Shown here one piece after another: positions 45,513 through 57,089 of a stretch of 64,000 nt of DNA. The stretch comes from Cryptomeria japonica (lineage: Eukaryota; Streptophyta; Pinopsida; Cupressales; Cupressaceae): positions 416,420,757 through 416,484,756 of the forward strand of contig NC_081415.1 in the NCBI RefSeq assembly GCF_030272615.1, written 5' to 3'. The notes beneath the pieces are model-generated. The model ran no database searches, was not told the origin of the DNA, and worked only from the letters and a program-made list of their open reading frames with translations. Each line of letters begins with the position of its first letter. Positions within the stretch are counted from its first letter, which is position 1. A program made the translations under genes and the position numbers.

Positions 45513-46340
45513 TGTTGAAAATAAATAGCCAGTTCGGATTATACTCGATTAAATTTTAATGTTGCCTAGTGGCAATTAAAATTTAAATATATATTGTAAT
45601 AACTTGAGCGATTACATGTGTTATTGGGCTGGGCCCAAATTGGACAATATTGTAACTTGTAAAATTAAGGTAGCCCCTAAATTGAGCGCTAAAGGCAGAT
45701 TGTAAAATGTAATTTGAATATGAAAAAGGGCGGCAACCTTGCCCAGCTGACTTGGGTAAATTATGAGGATGAATCTTGTATATAAACGAGATTCATCTTA
45801 GACATCTATCATCCAGCTATCAAGCGAATATCTCATCTATCTCCTGCGAACTGAATCTCCTATCTTGACACCTTGAGCGAATCCGATCATCAAATCAGAT
45901 AATCAGTTTGTGCGAACCTAAGTGACATTGTGTGAAGTTGGTGCGCGATCTAAGCCTCCATTATGCTGCGATCTGGTCTGATTGTTGAGCGAATTTGTTA
46001 GGTATCTTGGTGGGCGAACTTGTGGTTGAATATTGCTGTGATCTTCCTCTCCATGTAGCGCCGATATTCTGCCTTTCTGAGACAGCGAAGTTGATTGATT
46101 TGGTTTGGGCAAAGTCTTGGTGAATCTGCCCTAGATCAATATCACAATCAGATAAGTAATCTGATCTATATTGTACATGCAATCTGCTTATGATTAAAGG
46201 ATTTGATCTGGATCTTTGATGCTGGGTTTTTCCTCCAAGAGGGAGGTTTTCCTAGGGTATTTTGGTGTCTTTTGTGTCATGTGTGTTTGCATTTTGAACT
46301 AATTTCTGAGTTGACCTAATTCTGATCACTAAAATTAACA
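45513..46340 (+). repeat. solo LTR with AAAAG duplication
   Basis: 828 bases from TGTTGAAAATAAATAGCC to AAAATTAACA, flanked by AAAAG on both sides. TTGTATATAAACGAG near 45,776 is the TATA box. The block GGGTTTTTCCTCCAAGAGGG (from 46,226), followed by AGGTTTTCC, is near the 3' end, as in many plant Copia LTRs. A single LTR with a target duplication is the product of recombination between the two LTRs of an inserted element. Confidence 0.85.
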
Positions 46341-47640
46341 AAAAGGGAGTACTTTCATAGTTTTTTCTAAGACATTGTCGATGCACATTGAGATCTAGCA
46401 CACAATGGTGATGAAAATGTTGCCTTGTTTCTACTAGAGTTTCTATGAATGCTTTTTCCATCTTGGTTTATGTTGTGAGTCCGCTGAATTTTTTGTCTTG
46501 GTAGGGTGAACGGGAGATATCTTCTATAAATACTACATTTTTTTTTTTAAAAGGGTTTCGGTTTGGTTCCAAGATAGTAAATACACACCCCAAATTGGCG
46601 TGTTTATGTCCACATGCTTCATATCTTTTTTGATTGAATGTGTGCACTCTTTTGCATGGTACGAGTTATTTGATATAAAGTACATGAATTATTGGTTAAT
46701 CTTTCTTTCTTTGATCATTTGCTACAATAGTTTTTTAGAAGCACAACAAAAATTACTTGTTATAAACATTTTACCCAATGTGGCACATTTTCTTTATTAT
46801 ATAAAATTATATGATTTATGAAATGTAGTTCCTTAACAAAAAAGGCCTCTAGAAGAATAGCATCTACCCTCCCCATTCATTCTAACTGACCCTGAAGAAC
46901 TTATGTATGTTCCCAAGAACCGTAAATTCTTATTACTAATCAAGTGTCTATAAACTTCAGAGGTCCCAACTACCATTCATGATCAAATTTGACTCAAAAC
47001 CTATTGGTTGACTGATCTGAAAAATTCATCCTTGGCCACTTTGATATGTCTGGTTTCCAAACCCCACAGCAATAGCAGGAGCATGCATATGCAGCCAATC
47101 TCCTCCAAATCCAGGGATCATTTATTTATGTTGGGAGCAAGGAGATGGAATAAAAACACTCTTAGCACTACTGCATTCCCTAACCAATTAAATTTTGTTT
47201 AAATTGTGTACATTTCCATGAACCTTAGATCATGCCACCTTAGGTAGTAGTTGATAATTCGCTTTGAGGAGGGAGCTAGAATCCTAATGCAACTGATATT
47301 GAGCATCCCAATCATTTTTATAATTGAGAATGCGGGCTGTTGATATCTCTTTCGAGGAAAATTTGGAGATTGATTGATAGTTTGGCTTTGTGGCTCATTG
47401 GCTAAATAGGCAGTTACTCAACGAGTGAGGCTATATCTTGTAAATTCTCTTTAGAGGAATGCTAAGATTCCAAGAAACAAATATGATTACGGGTTTGGTG
47501 AATGCAGATTTTCTTGTGAATTTGTCTACTGTTTCTTGTAGAAATTTACCAAAAAAATAATAATATCAATGTTATGTTCTTAGTCAACATTAAAATCTAA
47601 GATATTGGGTATGCCTAGAACCTGCCCTGCACTTGTACTG
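46341..47640. other. no gene seen
   Basis: The stretch begins with the right AAAAG duplication (46,341-46,345). The rest is AT-rich, with no recognisable gene or repeat. Confidence 0.5.
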
Positions 47641-47657
47641 AGTATGGGTTCACCTGG

Positions 47658-47699
47658 GGGTATGCCTGGGTGTGTACCTGGGTGTACCCGGGCATACCC
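47658..47699. repeat. GGGTATGCC hairpin
   Basis: Arms GGGTATGCCTGGGT and ACCCGGGCATACCC pair over 14 bases with one G-T pair, around a 14-base GGGTGT-rich loop. Extra copies of the words GGTGTACC and ACCC flank it, and a decayed GCGTACCCG is at 48,154. Confidence 0.8.
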
Positions 47700-48068
47700 A
47701 AGCGTACCCATATGTGCTGAGTGCGAAAAAGTAACAGAAAAAGACATTTTTTAACTTTCTTTTTGCATCCAAAAACCCTAGAATGCCCCTAAAAGCATTA
47801 TTTTGCCCAATACAAATATCATTTTGCTCTCTTCACTCTCTCTTCTCATTTTGGTATTTTGATGGGCAGCTGTTATATATTATATAGCATATGACATAAT
47901 ATTGAATTTCTGAACTATCACTTGGCATTTAATATTTATTTTGGCATTTGGCATTGATCAATGATGAAGTATCATACTATCAAATGTATTTAGTTTTACA
48001 ATTCTGTATGTTTCTTTTAATTTTTAATTTTTTTGTATATATATTATATATATGTGTATTTAATATTT

Positions 48069-48090
48069 ACACACACACACACACACACAC
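48069..48090. repeat. (AC)11 microsatellite
   Basis: Eleven AC units. Confidence 0.95.
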
Positions 48091-48099
48091 ATACTGCAC

Positions 48100-49173
48100 C
48101 TAATTGTACAATACCAAAGGAAAAAATTGCTGTAACCTTATCCATATCCATACGCGTACCCGTGACTTAGATTAAAATGAATGGTACTTGAAAACACATG
48201 ACATAGGCTCAATTAGTTTCCTTTTTGATTATGCTTTACAACTTATGCTGACTTAGTTCTCTTTTCTAATTAATTTTTTGTGTTTTGAAGTTTCAGCAGA
48301 TCCCTGCTGGAGTTTATCCCTAAAACATCTAGGAAACATTGGGTCCTTTCTAGAAACATTCTAGAAATTAATTTGGCATTTCCTAAGGTTTCTGGGAAGG
48401 ACATGGCAATTGTGAAGAACTTGGGAATTTTTTTGGAAGCCCAGAACCATTTCAATCTGGGTATAGAAAGAGTTTCTGAAAATCTGGTAATACAGCTTGC
48501 AGATTTATAATTTTTTTGACAGTTCTCCAAGTTTCGGCTGTCTCACAAGGTTTGCTGAATTTTCAGCTTCAAGTTCGAAATTTGGCGAACTTCTAATAAA
48601 ATAATAAAATTCATTATAATTTGTCTAAAATTCATATGGGAAAATTGGGGCTTCCGTTTTATTAAAATGTATTCTAATAAAACCTTTTTTAAAGTTTTTT
48701 TTCATAGATTTTTATAAATAACAATCCCAGACCTCAATGCAAGATATTTTGAGTCTGTTGAAGATAGATTATTTGTTGTTGGCAGCTAGGGCACAACAAA
48801 TTCGTAGAGGTTTGAAGGTGTCCATGTGATAAGGGACAGAGGTCTGAAGGCACCAGACATGATTGCAGACAATTAGAGGCATTTCACATGGGAAGGCTGG
48901 AAAATCTGTTGAAGATAGGGCAAAAAATTACTTTATAAAATTTTAAACAATGATGTTTTTTTTAAGTGATGTTAGTAAATAATCCTTCTATGATTTTATT
49001 ATATTAGTTTTTTATAAAAAAAATAATATTTAATATATTTAATTTTTTTTTCAAATTACTTATTAATCATTTTTTTTAAAAATAGAATTAAATTTAGTTT
49101 TTTTTATCCCCCTGTTAATGGGGATAGGAAGGTTAATCTTCCTCTCTACTCGCAAGAGTAAGGCTGAATCAAG
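48100..49173. other. no gene seen
   Basis: AT-rich with long T and A runs near 48,960-49,100. An 86-codon minus-strand frame (48,270-48,530) shows no similarity I recognise. Confidence 0.45.
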
Positions 49174-49560
49174 GTGAATTTTGATTGAGCCTCAAGAGGC
49201 AACCTTGGGTTAAGTGGCGCTGGGTGTATAGCCAAAAATCATAAGGGCAAAATTCTTTGTGAAAAGTCAAAACACTTAGGGGGTCACAACAAATAATGAT
49301 GTAGAATTTAGAGTAGCGTTTCTTGGTCTTAAGTGTGGACAAGAGGTTAGAGCGGCGATAATTCATCTTGAAGGGGATTCCCTCATTACGGTTAATGCAA
49401 TCAAGCGAAATTCAATTCCAAATTGGAAACTTGAGAGATGGTTGAGGCCAATTAGAGAAGCTATTAGGAGGTTTGAAGAGTTCAAAATAACTCATATATA
49501 TGGAGCGGAATTGAGAAGTTGATGAGCTAGCAAAGAAAGCGGTTGAGGTGGAGACAGAGG
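49174..49560 (+). pseudogene. LINE-type RNase H domain relic
   Basis: Read with two frame changes, this gives a whole plant-type RNase H domain. VNFD*ASRGNLGLSGAGCIA has the first Asp, with a stop where Gly is expected. Then DVEFRVAFLGLKCG has the Glu, IIHLEGDSLITVNAIKR the second Asp, and EVDELAKKAVEVET the last Asp. This is the domain (RVT_3 type) at the C-terminus of many plant L1-like non-LTR retrotransposons. All four acidic residues are kept, though two stops and two frame changes kill it. No RT was found upstream. Confidence 0.8.
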
Positions 49561-50268
49561 ACAATTAAGGAATGAGGTGGCAGGGGTCATATCAAGTGGT
49601 GTAGGTGAGTGGGACATCAGATGATGGGCTCAACGTTTATCCCTGTATATTGTCAGGTTTACATTATTCCATTGGGTACAGAGTGATGAAGTGAAATGAG
49701 TATGGTATTAATTGCGGAAGTTGGGTGAATCCATCAAAGATCAACTGATGACATGGTGGTGCGAAGGTTGTTGAGGTGTTGGCTGTTGCTTTGGGACCAA
49801 CACAAGGAGGATGAATATGCTTGGTATTGCTTGTGTGAGACGACTGTCTCAATGTTTGCCTTTGCATTTTTGGGGGGGAGGGGAGGGGGGGATGGTACAA
49901 GATTTTATGAGCTGAAAGCATCAGAAATTGTGTTGCATTATTATATGAGGTGGTGTGGGTAGATTATTAAGACAGTGGCATTCCTTTCTTCCTCATTGAA
50001 ATTTAAGAATTTGGTTGGCAAATATAGATACATTCGTTAGGCTCCACTGTAGAAAGAGGCAAATGTTCTTTCTTGGGGACATTTCAGAGAAGAGACTGAA
50101 GTTGGTGTTTAGTTTTGGCCACGAGATGGTGATTCATGCGGTCCAAAGAGTTTTGGGCGATGAATTTCTAATCATTGAGCACTGGTATAGAGTGAATACA
50201 AATATCTTTGCTATGTTTGTTGCAATGTTGTTAGATTCTAGAGAAGACAAGGAAATGGTGAGTTCTTT

Positions 50269-50623
50269 TTGCAGGAAATTGATAAAAAATGCTATCTTGG
50301 AGAACCAGAGGATGTTTTGGAGAATGTGGACGATAGGAGGATGGTACCCCTGTCTAAGGACTATTATGTTATTTGTTGGCGGGGTAAGGAAGTGGAAAAA
50401 GTTCCCCTCATCGTATCTGAGGATGAAATGAGGGTGTCTCAACGACATGAGGTGGTGGTGAGGAATGCTCTGTTCCTTAAGAAAATGTTGGACCTATTGA
50501 AGGAAGGTGGTGCTGGGTGGCTGTAGTGGTATGTGGTGTTCAAGGGATTGGTCTGTGATGTGGAGGATGAGAGGCAGGCTGCAGTAGATGACAAGAACAT
50601 GGCTTCCACTATTGGGGTGGTTT
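50269..50623 (+). pseudogene. unrecognised ORF split by an LTR
   Basis: A plus frame reads KDYYVICWRGKEVEKVPLIV and KKMLDLLKEGGAGWL, a TAG near 50,524, then WYVVFKGLVCDVEDERQAAV and DDKNMASTIGVV, where the LTR at 50,624 interrupts it. Removing the LTR and one copy of GGTT joins it to QLSEEDLAT in phase. I do not recognise the protein. It may be a fossil of a transposable-element ORF or of a host gene. Confidence 0.4.
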
Positions 50624-52049
50624 TGTCATGTCCCCTCTTTAGCTCTGTCTAGCAAAGACATGTGAGTCAGCTTATTATGGGGTCTTGTAGGCTGATAGTG
50701 ATGGATAGAGACTCAGTGTGGTTTTACAGTGTTTGGGACTTGGTGTTCTGGTAGTAGTTGATCAGTTTGGAGCAGTTCCTTATTTTTAGGAGGCAGTTCC
50801 TACGTTTATGGAGGATATCCCTACTATTTAGGAGGTTATGATCATACCCAGGGTTGGGTCTCCTTGAGATTATTCCTTGGGTTTAGTTTCAGAGGATTTG
50901 GGTTTGTTTCCTAGTTTCTAGGAGCATCCCTAGATTTTAGGGATGAGATTGCCAATGGATCCTTGATTTCCGACTTCAGTCACAGACAGGTGGCAGGTTG
51001 ACTTTCTGGTTTGTGGTGTCATTTGAGCATTTTGCAGCTATTTGGGTTATATTTTTAATATTTCCTAAGTTAGCGTTTATTATTTAAATAAGGCTATGTT
51101 TATAGCCATTTTGGTATAATAAGGGGGTTTTGGCCTCATTTGGATGCGTATCCCTTGGTGTAATAGCTCGTTGGAAAGGTCTTGGACTTTTCTAAATATT
51201 TCTCTTTTGACTTAGATCCTTTCAGTGAACGGATTTCTTTATATTTGAAAAAGGGTCGTTTTTCTATGCACTTGGCAACTTAAAATGAGAAATATAACAT
51301 TTTAACCCTAAACGCCACATTGAGTCACTTTTAGGGTTCGAGCTAAGTGGGAAGGTGTTATAAGGAAGTTGAGACCTAATTCTTGGTATCTTTTACACAT
51401 TTTCATCTTTGATTTGGAGAATTTGCTTTGGAGAGCAATTCAGCATCTGGGACGAAAACCCTAGGGTCTTGCCTGTCTGGGATGTAACCCCCAGCACAGT
51501 GGTTATTGGTTCTAGCATTCAGTTTCAGTGCCTTGGAGTTGGTACGACATCTTTCTGGAGGATTCAGTGGACAGAGTTAGGGTTCAGCGTGGAGGTTGGG
51601 GTTTCTAGCTTGGCATCACCTAACAGCCGTACGGCTGTACCTTGCAGCCATTTCTCTTCCCACATGGAGCTATGTAAGAGCGTTGGACATTTGCAGCAGC
51701 TTCATTCTTGATTGCAGTATTCACTATTTATCCAGGTTGGAATCATTGTTATTGTAATCTTCCTGGAATTGTTTGGAATCACTATTTGGATAATTATTTG
51801 ATTTAAATAATCAGAAATCTGCTTGGTATGATTCTGATTTGGCTGTGTATGAACATTTATTTCCAGTACTCTTTTCATGTACTTGTTCTTCAATTATTAC
51901 TTGCTGAAAAACTATCAAAAACACAAAAATAAACAAACTTTCTGCAATTTCTGTCTATTCTCTAAAGCCATTAAAGGAAACACAGGAAAATATAGTTTAT
52001 TAATTTAAAAACTACAGCAGATCAGCAAGGGGATCCATCAGGGATCTGT
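50624..52049 (+). repeat. probable solo LTR, TGTCATGTCCCC family
   Basis: Starts TGTCATGTCCCC and ends GATCTGTCA, about 1426 bases. GGTTT precedes and GGTTC follows, a target duplication with one change. Excision restores an open frame (GVV-QLSEEDLAT), which supports these ends. Inside are repeated TTTAGGAG / CTAGGAGCATCCCTAG words near 50,790-50,945. Confidence 0.65.
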
Positions 52050-52484
52050 CAGGTTCAACTGTCAGAGGAGGATTTGGCTACTTAGTGCATGTAGCATTGA
52101 GTAACCTGTGAAAGCGAGAGCGACGACAGTGGCACATGGTCGGGCGTAGAAGACTTCTTGTTTGGTGGGCTCTTCCTTGTTCTTTTGTATAACATACAAT
52201 AATTATCCTTAGTATAGAACTGTTTGTATATTTGGGTGTCCCAAGTTTTGGGTTTGTATGCTATAATGGTTATGGGGTGTATTGTGTGGTTACAAGGACT
52301 TCGGTAGTAGATAGTAGATGGTTTGGGACATTTTGGTATGCAAATATATGGTCCCTGTTATTGAACGTAATACTTGTTTTGATTAATAGTAGGGTGTAGT
52401 CCCATAAAGTTGTTATTTAACGATATTTGTTTTTTAGTATTTTTATTTTATTTTTTAAAGTAAATTAAGAACCTTGGCTTAAAG

Positions 52485-53010
52485 TTCATTTGGAGGGTCG
52501 CTCTGGCTTTATTTGTATGGAATATTTGGCTAGAAAATAATAGATAGATTTTTTGAGATCAAGAGAGGAGCTGAAAGAGCGTGGGATTCGATTGAATGTT
52601 CAATTGCTGAGATTGGGGAGGTGCACAACAAGCTTAGGGGTGCTTTGGACTGTGAGGCTCATTGGATTGATGCATGGCCTAGATGTAGATGGCTTGGGAA
52701 TGTCAGTTACCCTACAAAGAAGGTGAAGACAAGGGAGAAATGGAATGCCTCGAAAGTTGAGTGGATTAAGTTTGATTTTGACGATGCGACAAAAGGGAGC
52801 TTGGGGATGGTAGGTAGTGGGGGTGATTTTGGATTCTGTTTGTGCATCAAAGTCTGAGTTTGATGAACTTAGATTTTCTTTTACTAAGAGGAAGGGCAAT
52901 ATAGTTGCAGATTGGGTAGCTAACTATGGTGTCAAACTTCATTTCAGATCTAGCAGGGCAAACTTTCCCTATGAAGCTATTAAGTTGATGTAAGAAGATA
53001 TTAAAGCACA
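52485..53010 (+). pseudogene. LINE ORF2 C-terminal relic (RNase H with internal deletion)
   Basis: WRVALALFVWNIWLENN then NNR-RFFEIKRGAERAWDSI match the segment between the zinc-knuckle region and RNase H in plant L1-like ORF2. Next come KWNASKVEWIKFDFDDATKG, which carries the first Asp, and GSGG. The middle of RNase H is missing. After a frame change, FSFTKRKGNIVADWVANYGV gives the last Asp block. It is on the same strand as the 49.2-kb relic but is a separate copy. Confidence 0.75.
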
Positions 53011-53690
53011 TCCCCTTATGCTTGGGTGAAGTGTGCCTGTGGTGGATAAGGATGTAGTATGTGTTCAGGTGTTTTGACATTGGCTTCTCCTTGTTATGTT
53101 TTTCTGTCTTGGCTTATTGCCTTTGTTAGTCTGGGGAGTCCAATGGGCGGGTTGTTTGTTGGCAATTATTGTCTTGTATGGTATCTTGTGGCTTAGGCCT
53201 GTTTTGTGGTTTGTGGTCCCTAAAACTAGGTTTATATATAACAATTTTTTTGAAAGTTAAATAAAAAATTAATATATTTCAAAATTATGTTTTTAAAAAG
53301 GTGTTTTATTGTGTTTTCAATGTTAAAAGTCAAAATATATTATATTTTAATTTTTTATTTTTTTAAGATAGAATTTATTATATTTTATTTTGTTTTTATA
53401 GTTAGAAATAAAAAAAATATATTTGTTTTAATATTTTTCAAAATAAAAATAAAATTTAGTGACTTCTATTTTATTTCAAACCTATATTGATTTCAAATCT
53501 ATTTAGCAATGTTAAACTATTTTGATAATTTTATTGACTTGTTATATTTTTAAAAAAAATTAAATTTATATAAGGTGAATTTAACGCTGAATATTTTTCT
53601 GAATTTTTCACTTTGCTGAATGTCATCCAAATTTTATTGTTGCCAAACTCGAACTCGAATTAAAACCTCGTGACTTATGTTTCGAGGATA
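53011..53690. other. very AT-rich, no gene seen
   Basis: From 53,240 to 53,580 the DNA is almost only A and T. A 67-codon frame there (Ile/Phe-rich) is a composition artefact. Confidence 0.6.
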
Positions 53691-54245
53691 GGGAAACGTG
53701 GGGATGGGGATATGGGTTTCAGGGATGGGGAGGGGGCAGCAGGGGGACAACTATGTAGTAATATTTGTATCTTAAAAATGTGGATAGATCAAAAATACCT
53801 GAAAATATTAAATAACATAAACAAACCAAAAGAACTTAGAAGATGAAATTCCAAAGAGTTAATGCAATCATTGATACCATAATCCATCTAATATGCCAAC
53901 AGTCATAGACACAATATGAAACTTGATTTTTATTGAGGCACCCAAAAATTAAATATTACATCTTGCATAGCAAATGGGTAAATTGAGCAGCAAGCTTATA
54001 AATTTGAGTGGACATCGAATTGATATCTCAGAAACTGCTCCTTTTTTTCTCATTTACTCCTCTTTTGTTAAATGTAAAACAATGATGGGCATGGATTTTA
54101 AAGGTTTTCTTGGGTTGGGTGGCCTTGGTGGCCCGGCAGGGTTTTCTTTGTTTTAGGATATCTATTATTAATTTTTTTCTCTTTTTTATGTGGCTGATGT
54201 GGGGGATGCCCTAAAATCTTGGGGATGGCCAAGGGATGTTAGGAT
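53690..54245. repeat. GGGGATGGnn-rich block (target of the 54-kb element)
   Basis: GGGGATGGGGATATGGG at 53,700-53,717 and GGGGATGCCC and GGGGATGGCC at 54,200-54,230 recur. GGGGATGGCC continues at 57,016, and GGGGACATCC at 57,062. The block is cut by the LTR element at 54,251. Confidence 0.5.
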
Positions 54246-54250
54246 GTTTG
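54246..54250. repeat. target-site duplication GTTTG (left)
   Basis: GTTTG is repeated exactly at 57,011-57,015. Confidence 0.93.
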
Positions 54251-54605
54251 TAAAGGAAATATGGGCAGAGACAGAGAAGCCAGAATAATCAAAAACTAAA
54301 TAATACATGCTTCTTTTTCATTGATTTTTCATTCAAACACTTTATATATTTATAGGATTTCAAAATCCTATTTTTTAGGAAACTCCTACAACAACTCTAC
54401 TAAATATATTGTGTTGTTTTAACAACTCAATGCAAATCCATACATACCACAAACCTAATACCTATATAACAAACTACAACAAAGCATAAAAAATAATTAT
54501 CATGTCTCCTAACAATAATATTAAGTTGAGCAATAACATTTATTTATAACACTAACTCACATAAACTCTAATTTATAACACCTATGTGAACACTAATTCC
54601 CAACA
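54251..54605 (-). repeat. 3' LTR of the non-autonomous element
   Basis: On the minus strand it runs TGTTGGGAATTAGTG ... ATTTCCTTTA. The last two bases are TA, not the usual CA. Confidence 0.92.
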
Positions 54606-54615
54606 CCCCCCCTTA
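54606..54615 (-). promoter_or_regulatory. polypurine tract of the non-autonomous element
   Basis: TAAGGGGGGG on the minus strand, directly before the 3' LTR. Confidence 0.85.
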
Positions 54616-54687
54616 GTGTGAACATGGGGTGAGAGTACATCTCAATACTTGATGACAACACATAGTAGCTCACCAAACACTATAAGA

Positions 54688-54940
54688 TAAGAGTAGGGAC
54701 AAACACATCTACTCATGGGAAGCAATAGTGGAACTAGCCTCACTATGCTTAGTACTTTCATCCAAGGATGGGGACAAACACATCTACCCATGGATCCAAG
54801 GATAGGGACTAATACATCTACCTAAGGTATTACATCAAATTTGGATAGGGACAAACACATCTATCCAACATCAGTCATGAACAGGGACACACACATCTGC
54901 TCACAACTATTATGATTGGGGACAAACACATCCATCCACA
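54688..54940 (-). repeat. GGGACAAACACATCTA array
   Basis: Six copies of plus-strand GGGACAAACACATCTAC or close variants, starting near 54,694, 54,771, 54,806, 54,847, 54,886 and 54,917, with spacers of 20-60 bases. Each is followed by CCA or CTCA words, and several are preceded by GGATA or GTAGG. Confidence 0.85.
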
Positions 54941-56622
54941 ACTTATAAAGCTTGAGAACCAAGTCTTTGTTGTTGTGTATGCAGCCACCATTTGAGATGA
55001 TTACCACTCTAATCACAAATGATATGAGACGATTGCCACTGCCACCTGGAAACCGATCTTGGCTTTAGTCTTTTTGGCACAAGTTGTTTTGTCACTAATG
55101 CAGTTTCACGACCCCATCGCTAGTGACCAACGAGAGGTTGCTAAATTTCCTCCAACCTCTTGTGCCTCCATCCTCCAATAGATTTGCTACTTAACAAATT
55201 TGTCTTTTGAGGCTCGTTTTGTTAATTGTGAGGAAAGAATATACTCCCCCCCCCTTGATATGATTTTCTCTTCTATAAACAATGGGAGTGTCGGGTACCA
55301 CCGATCATGCACTCCAAATACAATTGAAGCAATTTTATTTTTGATATTTTTATTATTATTTTTAAATTTTTTTTGACATGATAAAAGACCCTATTTCAAA
55401 AAAAAAAATACATCTTGACCAAATGACACTTTGAGATACTATAACAATTTAACTTCAACCTATAAAATATCACTAACACTCAATCTACAAATGTAGATTT
55501 AATGACTTGACTAACATATGATTTGTTGATCGCCCCACCCATAAAAATCAACAAGTATTGAAGTTCTTTTTCACCATCAATGCAAGAGAAGAATATCAAA
55601 ATCTTAGCAACAAACTCTAGAACACTGCTTGTATTGGCGATGATAAGGAACTGTTTTACTATTGTTTCAATGTGCAACTCCACCAAGTACTCACAAATAA
55701 TGAAGTTTGACTAAAAAAGATATTTCTCACACCTTTCATGAACGCTGCGATCTGGAATCAAATCACATCAGCACTTCTCATAGGCACTAGAAATCTTGGA
55801 TGCCAAGTAATAATAAAAAAACCTGAGGAAGAACCTTCACATGACAAGAATTAAGAGTTTGTAAATGAACCCATCCTTGAGTCAGCAACCACAAAATTCA
55901 ATCTTCTGCATTCGATGCCTCTCAAACACAAAACAAGCACTCACGACAAATAACGAACCTGACACATTGCACCATACAAAATAAAATGATCATATATTGG
56001 CACGAGCTGACCCTTTGAAACCGTCAATCTCCAGCATGGATCCCTGATCACAAAAATCACGATTTGCAATAAGCAAAAATCTGAAAACAAAAGGCAAAGT
56101 ATACAAAGTTGCCAAATCCACTAGGGAGCAAGGGATGCCACCAAAAATATATCGTGTGTTACAAGTATAGATTGATGGATCTCTGATCATACAGCGCTGC
56201 CAAAAAAAAAGCTTCGGCCAATAACAATATAATGCTCTGATGATACAAATGTTGTTTAGCAAAGATATTAAGCTGCCAATAGAAAATATACCATGAAATG
56301 CACAGATCTCAAACAAATGTGCAGCCCTGCACAATTAAGGATGTTGCTCCTGCAAGAATGATATGTTGACAAGGGTATCAAGCCATTTCACAAGCCGATA
56401 ATGCTGATACGATTATGACTCATCTCACCATAAAAATGAATTCCAAGTTCTCAAATTGGCCTCTACTACTTTGAAGCCTCGTACCAATGAGCACGCCAAT
56501 AGAGAGGAAACATCGATCCGAAAAAGTACTGCTACAGATCTGACAGAGGCGAATGTACTCAATCTGCGAACACACAATCTTGTGCTGCCACTACACAAGG
56601 CTCTGCGGAAGTTAAGCCTTAA

Positions 56623-56637
56623 CCCGTTCTGATACCA
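56623..56637 (-). promoter_or_regulatory. primer binding site, initiator tRNA-Met type
   Basis: TGGTATCAGAACGGG on the minus strand directly follows the 5' LTR. It matches the initiator-Met site TGGTATCAGAGC over ten bases. Confidence 0.9.
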
Positions 56638-57010
56638 TAAAGGAAATATGGGCAGAGACAGAGAAGCCAGAATAATAAAAAACTAAATAATACGTGTTTC
56701 TTTTTCAGTGATTTTTCATTCAAACACTTTACATATTTATAGGATATCAAAATCCTATTTTTTAGGAAACTTCTACAACAGCTCTACTAAATATATTGAG
56801 TTGTTTTAACAACTCAATGCAAATCCATACGTACCACAAACCAATTACCTATATAACAAACTACAACAAAGCATAATAAATAATTATCATATGTCTCCTA
56901 ACAATAATATTAAGTTGCTTGTCAACAACTTAATATTATGACATTTATTTATAACACTAACTCACATAAACTCCAATTTATGATACCTATGTGAACACTA
57001 ATTCCCGACA
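56638..57010 (-). repeat. 5' LTR of the non-autonomous element
   Basis: 373 bases. It contains a 14-base perfect inverted repeat (56,904-56,917 with 56,926-56,939) that the left LTR lacks. TTGAGTTGTT-TT-AACAACTCAA is at about 56,798. Confidence 0.92.
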
Positions 57011-57015
57011 GTTTG
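57011..57015. repeat. target-site duplication GTTTG (right)
   Basis: Exact copy of 54,246-54,250. Confidence 0.93.
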
Positions 57016-57089
57016 GGGGATGGCCATGGAAAGCCAGAAAGTCCTTAGAAAACCAAAAAAACGGGGACATCCTCAAATTTTTCATATAA

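Larger units (their letters stand above)
54251..57010 (-). mobile_element. non-autonomous LTR element (LARD-like), minus strand
   Basis: A 2760-base element with LTRs at 54,251-54,605 and 56,638-57,010, a polypurine tract, an initiator-Met primer site and a GTTTG duplication. Its 2032-base interior has no gag or pol motif on either strand, so it would depend on proteins from another element. The LTRs differ by about 17 substitutions and one indel by hand count. Its LTRs are related to the one at 35,181. The interior holds a GGGACAAACACATCTA array near the 3' LTR. Confidence 0.92.

Noticed and set aside
53287-53490. 67-codon Ile/Phe/Lys-rich frame
   Set aside because: It lies in almost pure AT sequence, where such frames arise by composition.
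55990-56334. 114-codon minus frame inside the non-autonomous element
   Set aside because: Sense-strand in the element, but no gag or pol motif and no similarity I recognise; chance is the simpler reading.
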